A DNA stretch of 64,000 nt. It comes from Luidia sarsii (taxonomy: Eukaryota > Echinodermata > Asteroidea > Paxillosida > Luidiidae). The translations under genes were made by a program, and so were the position numbers. Positions 37,981-51,900 of this stretch are shown in pieces; the first letter of the stretch is position 1, and each line of letters starts with the position of its first letter. The notes under the pieces are model-generated. The model did not search any database and had not been told where the DNA came from. It worked only from the letters and a program-made list of their open reading frames with translations. The stretch is taken from NCBI GenBank assembly GCA_949987565.1, contig OX465107.1:6462112-6526111 (forward strand). The letters run 5' to 3'.

Positions 37981-40900
37981 CAGAACAAGGGAACGAACCC
38001 CCATGTCTCAGGCCGCTGCGTGTGTACAGACACCTGTAAACAACGGACGGCGAAGGGAGACTGGAGTAGATGTTATGATTTGCGCTTTAGTATTTCCTTC
38101 AAAATTAAGTTGATGATGCTAAATTTTGGCCTACAAAATAGCCCTGTGGTTCCTCTGTCGAGAGGTAGTAAAACCTCTTAGATTGGGGAACATTTCTATT
38201 CATCAAGTTTCAGAACAAGGGAACGAACCCCCATGTCTCAGGCCGCAGCGTGTGTACAGACACTTGTAAACAACGGTCGGCAAAGAGTGACTTGGGAGCA
38301 ACCTATGCTTTGTAAGTTAGTATTTCCTTCAATATTAAGTTGACGATGCTACAATTTGTCCTACAAAATTGCCCTGGGGTTCTTCTGTCGAGAGGTAGTA
38401 AAACCTCTGAGATTTGGGAACATTTCTATTCATCAAGTTTCAGAACAAGAAAACGAACCCCCATGTCTCAGGCCGCTGAGTGTGTACAGACACTTGTAAA
38501 CAACGGTCGGCAAAGAGTGACTGGGGACCAACCTATGCTTTGCAAGTTAGTATTTCCATCAATATTAAGTTGACGATGCTACAATTTGTCCTACAAAATA
38601 GCCCTGGCGTTCCTCTGTCGAGAGGTAGTAAAACCTTTAAGATTGGGGAACATTTCTATTCATCAAGTTCCAGAACAAGGGAACGAACCCCCATGTCTCA
38701 GGTCGCTGCGTGTGTACAGACACCTGTAAACAACGGACGGCGAAGGGAGACTGTAGTAGAAGTTATGCTTTGTACTTTAGTGTTTCCTTCAATATTAAGT
38801 TGACGATGCTAAATTTGTCCTACAAAATAGCCCTGGGGTTCCTCTGTCGAGAGGTAGTAAAACCTCTGAGATTGGGGAACATTTCTATTCATCAAGTTTC
38901 AGAACAAGAAAACGAACCCCCATGTCTCAGGCCGCTGAGTGTGTACAGACACTTGTAAACAACGAGCGGCAAAGAGTGAATAGAGAGAAACCTATGCTTT
39001 GCAAGATAGTATTTAATTCTATATTAAGTTCACAATCCTAAATTTTGGCCTGAAAATAGCCCTGGCGTTCCTCTGTCCAGAGGTAGTAAAACCTCTAAGA
39101 TTGGGGAACATTTCTATTCATCAAGTTCCAGAACAAGGGAACGAACCCCCATGTCTCAGGCCGCTGCGTGTGTACAGACACCTGTAAACAACGGACGGCG
39201 AAGGGAGACTGGAGTAGATGTTATGATTTCCGCTTTAGTATTTCCTTCAATATTAAGTTGACGATGCTAAATTTGTCCTACAAAATAGCCCTGGGGTTCC
39301 TCTGTCGAGAGGTAGTAAAACCTCTGAGATTGGGGAACATTTCTATTCATCAAGTTTCAGAACAAGAAAACGAACCCCCATGTCTCAGGCCGCTGAGTGT
39401 GTACAGACACTTGTAAACAACGGTCGGCAAAGAGTGACTGGGGAGCAACCTATGCTTTGCAAGTTAGTATTTCCATCAATATTAAGTTGACGATGCTACA
39501 ATTTGTCCTACAAAATAGCCCTGGCGTTCCTCTGTCGAGAGGTAGTAAAACCTCTAAGATTGGGGAACATTTCTATTCATCAAGTTCCAGAACAAGGGAA
39601 CGAACCCCCATGTCTCAGGCCGCTGCGTGTGTACAGACACCTGTAAACAACGGACGGCGAAGGGAGACTGGAGTAGATGTTATGATTTGCGCTTTAGTAT
39701 TTCCTTCAATATTAAGTTGACGATGCTAAATTTGTCCTACAAAATAGCCCTGGGGTTCCTCTGTCGAGAGGTAGTAAAACCTCTGAGATTGGGGAACATT
39801 TCTATTCATCAAGTTTCAGAACAAGAAAACGAACCCCCATGTCTCAGGCCGCTGAGTGTGTACAGACACTTGTAAACAACGGTCGGCAAAGAGTGACTGT
39901 GGAGCAACCTATGCTTTGCAAGTTAGTATTTCCATCAATATTAAGTTGACGATGCTACAATTTGTCCTACAAAATAGCCCTGGCGTTCCTCTGTCGAGAG
40001 GTAGTAAAACCTCTAAGTTTGGGGACCATTTCTATTCATCAAGTTCCAGAACAAGGGAACGAACCCCCATGTCTCAGGCCGCTGCGTGTGTACAGACACC
40101 TGTAAACAACGGACGGCGAAGGGACACTGGAGTAGATGTTATGATTTGCGCTTTAGTATTTCCTTCAATATTAAGTTGACGATGCTAAATTTTGCCCTGA
40201 AAATAGCCCTGGGGTTCCTCTGTCGAGAGGTAGTAAAACCTCTCAGTTTGGGGAACATTTCTTTTCATCAAGTTTCAGAACAAGGGAACGAACCTCCATA
40301 TGTCAGGCCGCTGCGTGTGTACAGACACTTGTAAACAACGGACGGCGAAGGGAGACTGGAGCAGATGTTATGATTTGCGCTTTAGTATTTCCTTAAAAAT
40401 TAAGTTGATGATGCTAAATTTTGGCCTACAAAATAGCCCTGGGGTTCCTCTGTCGAGAGGTAGTAAAACCTCTGAGATTGGGGAACATTTCTATTCATCA
40501 AGTTTCAGAACAAGAAAACGAACCCCCATGTCTCAGGCCGCTGAGTGTGTACAGACACTTGTAAACAACGATCGGCAAAGAGTGACTTGGGAGCAACCTA
40601 TGCTTTGCAAGTTAGTATTTCCATCAATATTAAGTTGACGATGCTACAATTTGACCTACAAAATAGCCCTGGTGTTTCTCTGTCGAGACGTAGTAATACC
40701 TCTAAGATTGAAGAATATTTCTATTCATCAAGTTTCAGAACAAGAAAACGAACCCCCATGTCTCAGGCGGCTGCGTGTGTACAGACACCTGTAAACAACG
40801 GACGGCGAAGGGAGACTGTAGTAGAAGTTATGCTTTGTACTTTAGTATTTCCTTCAATATTAAGTTGACGATGCTAAATTTTGGCCTACAAAATAGCCCT

Positions 40901-43900
40901 GGGGTTCCTCTGTCGAGAGGTAGTAAAACCTCTCAGTTTGGGGAACATTTCTTTTCATCAAGTTTCAGAACAAGGGAACGAACCTCCATGTCTCAGGCCG
41001 CTGAGTGTGTACAGACACTTGTAAACAACGGTCGGCAAAGAGTGAATAGAGAGAAACCTATGCTTTGCAAGATAGTATTTAATTCTATATTAAGTTGACA
41101 ATCCTAAATTCTGGCCGGAAAATAGCCCTGGCGTTCCTCTGTCGAGAGGTAGTAAAACCTCTAAGATTGGGGAACATTTCTATTCATCAAGTTCCAGAAC
41201 AAGGGAACGAACCCCCATGTCTCAGGCCGCTGCGTGTGTACAGACACCTGTAAACAACGGACGGCGAAGGGAGACTGGAGTAGATGTTATGATTTGCGCT
41301 TTAGTATTTCCTTCAATATTAAGTTGACGATGCTAAATTTGTCCTACAAAATAGCCCTGGGGTTCCTCTGGCGAGAGGTAGTAAAACCTCTGAGATTGGG
41401 GAACATTTCTATTCATCAAGTTTCAGAACAAGAAAACGAACCCCCATGTCTCAGGCCGCTGAGTGTGTACAGACACTTGTAAACAACGGTCGGCAAAGAG
41501 TGACTGTGGAGCAACCTATGCTTTGCAAGTTAGTATTTCCATCAATATTAAGTTGACGATGCTACAATTTGTCCTACAAAATAGCCCTGGGGTTCCTCTG
41601 TCGAGAGGTAGTAAAACCTCTGAGATTGGGGAACATTTCTATTCATCAAGTTTCAGAACAAGAAAACGAACCCCCATGTCTCAGGCCGCTGAGTGTGTAC
41701 AGACACTTGTAAACAACGGTCGGCAAAGAGTGAATAGAGAGAAACCTATGCTTTGCAAGATAGTATTTAATTCTATATTAAGTTGACAATCCTAAATTTT
41801 GGCCTGAAAATAGCCCTGGCGTTCCTCTGTCGAGAGGTAGTAAAACCTCTAAGATTGGGGAACATTTCTATTCATCAAGTTCCAGAACAAGGGAACGAAC
41901 CCCCATGTCTCAGGTCGCTGCGTGTGTACAGACATCTGTAAACAACGGACGGCGAAGGGAGACTGTAGTAGATGTTATGATTTGCGCTTGAGTATTTCCT
42001 TCAATATTAAGTTGACGATGCTAAATTTTGCCCTGAAAATAGCACTGGGGTTCCTCTGTCGAGAGGTAGTAAAACCTCTCAGTTTGGGGAACATTTCTTT
42101 TCATCAAGTTTCAGAACAAGGGAACGAACCTCCATGTCTCAGGCCGCTGCGTGTGTACAGACACTTGTAAACAACGGACGGCGAAGGGAGACTGGGGTAG
42201 ATGTTATGATTTGCGCTTTAGTATTTCCTTCAAAATTAAGTTGATGATGCTCAATTTTGGCCTACAAAATAGCCCTGGGGTTCCTCTGTCGAGAGGTAGT
42301 AAAACCTCTGAGATTGGGGAACATTTCTATTCATCAAGTTTTAGTACATGAAAACGAACCCCCATGTCTCAGGCCGCTGAGTGTGTACAGACACTTGTAA
42401 ACAACGGTCGGCAAAGAGTGACTGGGGAGCAACCTATGCTTTGCAAGTTAGTATTTCCTTCAATATTAAGTTGACGATGCTACAATTTGACCTACAAAAT
42501 AGACCTGGGGTTCCTCTGTCGAGAGGTAGTAAAACCTCTTAGATTGGGGAACATTTCTATTCATCAAGTTTCAGAACAAGGGAACGAACCCCCATGTCTC
42601 AGGCCGCAGCGTGTGTACAGACACTTGTAAACAACGGTCGGCAAAGAGTGACTTGGGAGCAACCTATGCTTTGCAAGTTAGTATTTCCTTCAATATTAAG
42701 TTGACGATGCTACAATTTGTCCTACAAAATAGCCCTGGGGTTCCTCTGTCGAGACGTAGTAATACCTCTAAGATTGAAGAATATTTCTATTCATCAAGTT
42801 TCAGAACAAGGGAACGAACCTCCATGTCTCAGGCCACTGCGTGTGTACAGACACTTGTAAACAACGGTCGGCAAAGAGTGACTTGGGAGCAACCTATGCT
42901 TTGCAAGATAGTATTTAATTCTATATTAAGTTGACAATCCTAAATTTTGGCCTGAAAATAGCCCTGGGGTTCCTCTGTTGAGAGGTAGTAAAAACTCTGA
43001 GATTGGGGAACATTTCTATTCATCAAGTTTCAGAACAAGAAAACGAACCCCCATGTCTCAGGCCGCTGAGTGTGTACAGACACTTGTAAACAACGGTCGG
43101 CAAAGAGTGACTTGGGAGCAACGTATGCTTTGCAAGTTAGTATTTCCATCAATATAAAGTTGACGATGCTACAATTTGACCTACAAAATAGCCCTGGGGT
43201 TTCTCTGTCGAAACGTAGTAATACCTCTAAGATTGAAGAATATTTCTATTCATCAAGTTTCAGAACAAGGGAAGGAACCTCTATGTCTCTTGCCGCTGCA
43301 TGTGTACAGACACTTGTAAACAACGGACGGCGAAGGGAGACTGGAGTAGATGTTATGATTTGCGCTTTAGTATTTCCTTCAATATTAAGTTGACGATGCT
43401 AAATTTTGCCCTGAAAATAGCACTGGGGTTCCTCTGTCGAGAGGTAGTAAAACCTCTCAGTTTGGGGAACATTTCTTTTCATCAATGTTAGAACAAGGGA
43501 ACGAACCTCCATGTCTCAGGCCGCTGCGTGTGTACAGACACTTGTAAACAACGGACGGCGAAGAGTGACTGGAGTAGATGTTATGATTTGCGCTTTAGTA
43601 TTTCCTTCAAAATTAAGTTGATGATGCTAAATTTTGGCCTGATAATAGCCCGGGGGTTCCTCTGTCGAGAGGTAGTAAAACCTCTTAGATTGGGGAACAT
43701 TTCTATTCATCAAGTTTCAGAACAAGAGAACGAACCCCCATGTCTCAGGCCACAGCGTGTGTACAGACACTTGTAAACAACGGTCGGCAAAGAGTGACTT
43801 GGGAGCAACCTATGCTTTGCAAGTTAGTATTTCCTTCAATATTAAGTTGACGATGCTACAATTTGTCCTACAAAATAGCCGTGGGGTTCCTCTGTCGAGA

Positions 43901-44977
43901 CGTAGTAATACCTCTAAGATTGAAGAATATTTCTATTCATCAAGTTTCAGAAAAAGGGAACGAACCTCCATGTCTCAGGCCGCTGAGTGTGTACAGACAC
44001 TTGTAAACAATGAGCGGCAAAGAGTGACTAGAGAGAAACCTATGCTTTGCAAGATAGTATTCAATTCTATATTAAGTTGACAATGCTAAAATTTGCCCTA
44101 CTAATAGCCCTGGGGTTCCTCTGTCGAGACGTAGTAATACCTCTAAGATTGAAGAATATTTCTATTCATCAAGTTTCAGAACAAGGGAACGAACCTCCAT
44201 GTCTCAGGCCGCTGAGTGTGTACAGACACTTGTAAACAATGAGCGGCAAAGAGTGACTAGAGAGAAACCTATGCTTTGCAAGATAGTATTTAATTCTATA
44301 TTAAGTTGACAATGCTAAATTTTGGCCTGAAAATAGCCCTGGCGTTCCTCTGTCGAGAGGTAGAAAAACCTCTAAGATTGGGGAACATTTCTATTCATCA
44401 AGTTCCAGAACAAGGGAACGAACCCCCATGTCTCAGGCCGCTGCGTGTGTACAGACACCTGTAAACAACGGACGGCGAAGGGAGACTGTAGTAGAAGTTA
44501 TGCTTTGTACTTTAGTATTTCCTTCAATATTAGGTTGACGATACTAAATTTTGGCCTACAAAATAGCCCTGGGGTTCCTCTGTCGAGACGTAGTAATACC
44601 TCTAAGATTGAAGAATATTTCTATTCCTCAAGTTTCAGAACAAGGGAACGAACCTACATGTCTCAGGCCGCTGAGTGTGTACAGACACTTGTAAACAATG
44701 AGCGGCAAAGAGTGACTAGAGAGAAACCTATGCTTTGCAAGATAGTATTTAATTCTAAATTAAGTTGACAATGCTAAAACTTGGCCTACTAATAGCCCTG
44801 GGGTTCCTCTGTCGAGACGTACTAAAATTTCTCATTTGGGGGAACATTTCTATTCATTAAGTTTCAGAACAAGGGAACGAACCTCCATGTCTCAGGCCAC
44901 TGCGTGTGTACAGACACTTGTAAACAACGGACGGCGAAGGGAGACTGTAGTAAAAGTTATGCTTTTTACTTCAGTAT

Positions 44978-46321
44978 TTCCTTCAATATTAGGTTATCGA
45001 TGCTAAATGTTGCCCTGAAAATAGCCCTGGGGTTCCTCTGTCGAGAGGTAGTAAAACCTCTCAGTTTGGGGAACATTTCTTTTCATCAAGTTTCAGAACA
45101 AGGGAACGAACCTCCATGTCTCAGGCCGCTGCGTGTGTACAGACACCAGCAAACAGCGGACGGCAAAGAGTGACTCGAGAGAAACCTATGCTTTGCAAGA
45201 TAGTATTTCCTTTAATATTAAGTGGACGATGCTCAAATTTTGCCTACAAATAGCCCCGGCGTTCCTCTTTCAAGAAGTAGTAAAGCTTCTCATTTTGGGG
45301 AATATTTCTATTCATTAGGTTTCAGAACAAGGGAACGAACCTCCATGCTGCGTGTGTACAGACACTTGTCAACAACGGAGGCGAAGGTTGATTGGAGAGA
45401 AAGTTATGCTTTGAACGTTAGTATTTTGATCAACATTAATTGGAAGATGTTAACATTTTGCCTACAAATAGCCCAGGGGTTTCTTTGTCGAAACATTGAT
45501 TTTCAAAGGTTGTATAGTAATCCTCTCAGATCTGTTCAGTACAAAGACACACAAGGACAAGAGTATAATTGTTCTTAAAGATCACCGTCCGTCTCTATTC
45601 AATGCAACGGGTCTCGCTGGATATTAAAAGGTTGGGTGGTCATCCTCTCAGACCTGTTCGTCCAAAGATACGCAAGGATATGCATGACAGCGTCGGGTGA
45701 ATATGGGGCGAGTTGTTCAGGTTTTCACTTGTATAGCTATTTGCGTGGTAGAGTGGTGCGAATAAGGGGCGAGGTATTTAGGTTTACTTTTGCGTAGGTT
45801 TTAGTGAAGTAACGTTGGACAGGTAGCGGCAATACTTGGCCTTTACTGCAACCATATTATTAAGTTGACCATGCTAAATTTTGGCCTAAAAATAGCCCCG
45901 GGGTTCCTCTATCCAGACGTAGTAGAACCTCTCAGATTTGGGAACATTTTCTATTTATTAGGTTTCAGAACAAGGGAACGAACCTCCATGTCTCAGGCTG
46001 CTGCGTGTGTACAGACACCAGCAAACAGCGGACGGCAAATAGTGACTAGAGAGAAAGCTCTGCATTGCAAGATAGTATTTAATTTTATAATAAGTTGACA
46101 ATGCTAAAATTTGGCCTACAAAGAGCTCCGGGGTTCCTCTGTCGAGACGTACTACAATTTTTCATTGAGGGGAACATTTCTATCATTAAGTTTCAGAACA
46201 AGGGAACGAACCTCCACGTATCAGGCTGCTGAGTGTGTACAGACACTTCTAAACAACGAGCGGCAAAGAGTGACTAGAGAGAAACCTATGCTTTGCAAGA
46301 TAGTATTTAATTCTTTATTAA
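44978..46321. repeat. Divergent-monomer block, copy 3
   Basis: Same order of unusual monomers as 2115-3454. The similarity to copy 1 extends further left, to about 44762, through monomers with GACGTACTAAAATTTCTC. It lies inside the first 11,854-bp unit. Confidence 0.88.
45436..45859. repeat. 424-bp long variant monomer, copy 3
   Basis: 424 bp between TTAATTGG and the next TTAAGTTGACC, as in the other copies. It shares GTGGTGCGAATAAGG with copies 4 and 5 (the fifth has GTGGTGCGAATAATC), where copies 1 and 2 have GTGGTACGAATAAGG. Confidence 0.9.
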
Positions 46322-48944
46322 GTTGACAATGGTAAAATTTTGCCTACAAATAGCCCTGGGGTTCCTCTGTCGAGACTTAGTAAAACCTTTAAGATTGTGG
46401 AACATTTCTATTCATGAAGTTCCAGAACAAGGGAACGAACCCCCATGTCTCAGGCCGCTGAGTGTGTACAGACACTTGTAAACAACGGTCGGCAAAGAGT
46501 GACTTGGGAGCAACCTATGCTTTGCAAGTTAGTATTTCCATCAATATTAAGTTGACGATGCTACAATTTGACCTACAAAATAGCCCTGGGGTTTCTCTGT
46601 CGAGACGTAGTAATACCTCTAAGATTGAAGATTATTTCTATTCATCAAGTTCCAGAACAAGGGAACGAACCCCCATGTCTCAGGCCGCTGCGTGTGTACA
46701 GACACCTGTAAACAACGGACGGCGAAGGGAGACTGTAGTAGAAGTTATGCTTTGTACTTTAGTATTTCCTTCAATATTAAGTTGACGACGCTAAATTTTG
46801 GCCTACAAATAGCCCTGGGGTTCCTCTGTCGAGAGGTAGTAAAACCTCTGAGATTGGGGAACATTTCTATTTATCAAGTTTCAGAACAAGAAAACGAACC
46901 CCCATGTCTCAGGCCGCTGAGTGTGTACAGACACTTGTCAACAACGGACGGCGAAGGGAGACTAGAGTAGATGTTATGATTTGCCCTTTAGTATTTCCTT
47001 CAAAATTAAGTTGATGATGCTAAATTTTGGCCTGAAAATAGCCATGGGGTTCCTCTGTCGAGAGGTAGTAAAACCTCTTAGATTGGGGAACATTTCTATT
47101 CATCAAGTTTCAGAACAAGGGAACGAACCCCCATGTCTCAGGCCGCAGCGTGTGTACAGACACTTGTAAACAACGGTCGGCAAAGAGTGACTTGGGAGCA
47201 ACCTATGCTTTGCAAGTTAGTATTTCCTTCAATATTAAGTTGAAGATGCTACAATTTGTCCTACAAAATAGCCCGGGGGTTCCTCTGTCGAGACGTAGTA
47301 ATACCTCTAAGATTGAAGAATATTTCTATTCATCAAGTTTCAGAACAAGGGAACGAATCTCCATGTCTGAGGCCGCTGAGTGTGTACAGACACTTGTAAT
47401 CAATGAGCGGCAAAGAGTGACTAGAGAGAAACCTATGCTTTGCAAGATAGTATTTAATTCTAAATTAAGTTGACAATGCTAAAATTTGGCCTACTAATAG
47501 CCCTGGGGTTCCTCTGTCGAGACGTACTAAAATTTCTCATTTGGGGGAAGATTTCTATTCATTAAGTTTCACAACAAGGGAACGAACCTTCATGTCTCAG
47601 GCCACTGCGTGTGTACAGACACTTGTAAACAACGGTCGGCAAAGAGTGACTTGGGAGCAACCTATGCTTTGCAAGATAGTATTTAATTCTATATTAAGTT
47701 GACAATCCTAAATTTTGGCCTGAAAATAGCGCTGGGGTTCCTCTGTCGAGAGGTAGTAAAACCTCTAAGATTGGGGAACATTTCTATTCATCAAGTTCCA
47801 GAACAAGAAAACGAACCCCCATGTCTCAGGCCGCTGCGTGTGTACAGACACCTGTAAACAACGGACGGCGAAGGAAGACTGTAGTAGAAGTTATGCTTTG
47901 TACTTTAGTATTTCCTTCAATATTAAGTTGACGATGCTAAATTTTGGCCTACAAAATAGCCCTGGGGTTCCTCTGTCGAGAGGTAGTAAAACCTCTCAGT
48001 TTGGGGAACATTTCTATTCATCAAGTTTCAGAACAAGGGAACGAACCCCCATGTCTCAGGCCGCAGCGTGTGTACAGACACTTGTAAACAACGGTCGGCA
48101 AAGAGTGACTTGGGAGCAACCTATGCTTTGCAAGTTAGTATTTCCTTCAATATTAAGTTGACGATGCTACAATTTGTCCTACAAAATAGCCCTGGGGTTT
48201 CTCTGTCGAGACGTAGTAATACCTCTAAGATTGAAGAATATTTCTATTCATCAAGTTCCAGAACAAGGGAACGAACCCCAATGTCTCAGGCCGCTGCGTT
48301 TGTACAGACACTTGTAAACAACAGACGGCGAAGGGAGACTGTAGTAGAACTTATGCTTTGTACTTTAGTATTATCTTCAATATTAAGTTGACGATGCTAA
48401 ATTTTGGCCTGAAAATAGCCCTGGGATTCCTCTGTCGAGATGTAGTAAAACCTCTCAGTTTGGGGAACATTTCTTTTTATCAAGTTTCAGAACAAGGGAA
48501 CGAACCTCCATGATTCAGGCCGCTGAGTGTGTACAGACACTTGTAAACAATGAGCGGCAAAGAGTGACTAGAGAGAAACCTATGCTTTGCAAGATAGTAT
48601 TTAATTCTATATTAAGTTGACGATGCTAAATTTTGGTCTACAAATAGCCCCGGAGTTCCTCTGTCGAGACGTACTAAAATTTCTCATTTTGGGGAACATT
48701 TCTTTTCATTAAGTTTCAGAACAAGGGAACGAACCTCCATGTCTCGGGCTGCTTAGTGTGTACAGACACCTGTAAACAACGGACGGCGAAGGGAGCCTGG
48801 AGTAGATGTTATGCTTTGTACTTTAGTATTTCCTTCAATATTAAGTTGACGATGCTAAATTTTGACCTGAAAATAGCCCTGGGGTTTCTCTGTCGAGAGG
48901 TAGTAAAACCTCTCCGTTTGGGGAACATTTCTTTTCATCAAGTT

Positions 48945-48948
48945 TCAG
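48945..48948. other. 28-bp deletion joint at TCAG
   Basis: AGTTTCAGGCCGCTG replaces the usual path in which a TCAG before AACAAGGGAACG and a TCAG before GCCGCTG are 28 bp apart. One TCAG remains, so this is a 4-bp microhomology deletion. The monomer is 201 bp long. The same joint is at 60799-60802 in the second unit. Confidence 0.85.
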
Positions 48949-51900
48949 GCCGCTGCATGTGTACAGACACTTGTAAACAACGAGCGGCAAAGAGTGACTA
49001 GAGAGAAACCTATGCTTTGCAAGATAGTATTTAAATCTATATTAAGTTGACAATGCTAAAATTTGGCCTACAAATAGGCCTGGGGTTCCTCTGTCGAGAC
49101 TTAGTAAAACCTCTAAGATTGGGGAACATTTCTATTCATCAAATTCCAGAACAACGGAACGAACCCCCATGTCTCAGGCCACTGCGTGTGTACAGACACT
49201 CGTGAACAACGGACGGCGAAGGGAGACTGGAGTAGATGTTATGATTTGCGCTTTAGTATTTCCTTCCAAATTAAGTTGATGATGCTAAATTTGGGCCTGA
49301 AAATAGTCCTGGCATTCCTCTGTCGAGAGGTAGTAACACCTCTTAGATTGGGGAACAATTCTATTAATCAAGTTTTAGAACAAGGGAACGAACCCCCATA
49401 TATCAGGCCGCTGCGTGTGTACAGACACTTGTAAACAACGGTCAGCAAAGAGAGACTTGGGAGCAACCTATGCTTTGCAAGTTAGTATTTCCTTCAATAT
49501 TAAGTTGACTATGCTACAATTTGGCCTACAAAAAAGCCCTTGGGTTACTCTGTTAAGACGTAGTAAAACCTCTCAGTTTGGGGAACATTTCTTTTCATCA
49601 TGTTTCAGAACAAGGGAACGAACCTCCATGTCCCAGGCCGCTGAGTGTGTACAGACACTTGTAAACAAGGAGCGGCAAAGAGTGACTAGAGAGAAACCAA
49701 TTCTTTGCAAGATAGTATTTAAATCTATATTAAGTTGACAATGCTAAAATTTGGCCTACAAATAGCCCCGGGGTTCCTCTGGTGAGACGTACTAACATTT
49801 CTCATTTTGGGGAACATTTCTTTTTATTAAGTTTCAGAACAAGGGAACGAACCCCCATGTCTCAGGCCGCTGCGTGTGTACAGACACCTGTAAACAACGG
49901 ACGGCGAAGGGAGACTGGAGTAGATGTTATGATTTGCGCTTTAGTATTTCCTTCAAAATTAAGTTGATGATGCTAAATTTTGGCCTACAAAATAGCCCTG
50001 TGGTTCCTCTGTCGAGAGGTAGTAAAACCTCTTAGATTGGGGAACATTTCTATTCATCAAGTTTCAGAACAAGGGAACGAACCCCCATGTCTCAGGCCGC
50101 AGCGTGTGTACAGACACTTGTAAACAACGGTCGGCAAAGAGTGACTTGGGAGCAACCTATGCTTTGTAAGTTAGTATTTCCTTCAATATTAAGTTGACGA
50201 TGCTACAATTTGTCCTACAAAATTGCCCTGGGGTTCTTCTGTCGAGAGGTAGTAAAACCTCTGAGATTTGGGAACATTTCTATTCATCAAGTTTCAGAAC
50301 AAGAAAACGAACCCCCATGTCTCAGGCCGCTGAGTGTGTACAGACACTTGTAAACAACGGTCGGCAAAGAGTGACTGGGGACCAACCTATGCTTTGCAAG
50401 TTAGTATTTCCATCAATATTAAGTTGACGATGCTACAATTTGTCCTACAAAATAGCCCTGGCGTTCCTCTGTCGAGAGGTAGTAAAACCTTTAAGATTGG
50501 GGAACATTTCTATTCATCAAGTTCCAGAACAAGGGAACGAACCCCCATGTCTCAGGTCGCTGCGTGTGTACAGACACCTGTAAACAACGGACGGCGAAGG
50601 GAGACTGTAGTAGAAGTTATGCTTTGTACTTTAGTGTTTCCTTCAATATTAAGTTGACGATGCTAAATTTGTCCTACAAAATAGCCCTGGGGTTCCTCTG
50701 TCGAGAGGTAGTAAAACCTCTGAGATTGGGGAACATTTCTATTCATCAAGTTTCAGAACAAGAAAACGAACCCCCATGTCTCAGGCCGCTGAGTGTGTAC
50801 AGACACTTGTAAACAACGAGCGGCAAAGAGTGAATAGAGAGAAACCTATGCTTTGCAAGATAGTATTTAATTCTATATTAAGTTCACAATCCTAAATTTT
50901 GGCCTGAAAATAGCCCTGGCGTTCCTCTGTCCAGAGGTAGTAAAACCTCTAAGATTGGGGAACATTTCTATTCATCAAGTTCCAGAACAAGGGAACGAAC
51001 CCCCATGTCTCAGGCCGCTGCGTGTGTACAGACACCTGTAAACAACGGACGGCGAAGGGAGACTGGAGTAGATGTTATGATTTCCGCTTTAGTATTTCCT
51101 TCAATATTAAGTTGACGATGCTAAATTTGTCCTACAAAATAGCCCTGGGGTTCCTCTGTCGAGAGGTAGTAAAACCTCTGAGATTGGGGAACATTTCTAT
51201 TCATCAAGTTTCAGAACAAGAAAACGAACCCCCATGTCTCAGGCCGCTGAGTGTGTACAGACACTTGTAAACAACGGTCGGCAAAGAGTGACTGGGGAGC
51301 AACCTATGCTTTGCAAGTTAGTATTTCCATCAATATTAAGTTGACGATGCTACAATTTGTCCTACAAAATAGCCCTGGCGTTCCTCTGTCGAGAGGTAGT
51401 AAAACCTCTAAGATTGGGGAACATTTCTATTCATCAAGTTCCAGAACAAGGGAACGAACCCCCATGTCTCAGGCCGCTGCGTGTGTACAGACACCTGTAA
51501 ACAACGGACGGCGAAGGGAGACTGGAGTAGATGTTATGATTTGCGCTTTAGTATTTCCTTCAATATTAAGTTGACGATGCTAAATTTGTCCTACAAAATA
51601 GCCCTGGGGTTCCTCTGTCGAGAGGTAGTAAAACCTCTGAGATTGGGGAACATTTCTATTCATCAAGTTTCAGAACAAGAAAACGAACCCCCATGTCTCA
51701 GGCCGCTGAGTGTGTACAGACACTTGTAAACAACGGTCGGCAAAGAGTGACTGTGGAGCAACCTATGCTTTGCAAGTTAGTATTTCCATCAATATTAAGT
51801 TGACGATGCTACAATTTGTCCTACAAAATAGCCCTGGCGTTCCTCTGTCGAGAGGTAGTAAAACCTCTAAGTTTGGGGACCATTTCTATTCATCAAGTTC

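Larger units (their letters stand above)
37981..49834. repeat. 11,854-bp higher-order unit, copy 1
   Basis: About 51 monomers including one 424-bp variant and one 28-bp deletion monomer. Every stretch I compared with copy 2 at +11,854 bp is identical, including private changes such as TACAAAATTGCCC (38362), AATATAAAGTTGACG (43151) and ATTCATGAAG (46411). The copy ends in a 19-bp stretch, CAGAACAAGGGAACGAACC, shared by both flanks. Confidence 0.92.

Noticed and set aside
37795..38181. 128-codon frame, the longest in the window
   Set aside because: It exists only because of the 5-bp deletion near 37970, which joins two frames of the monomer. No independent coding evidence.
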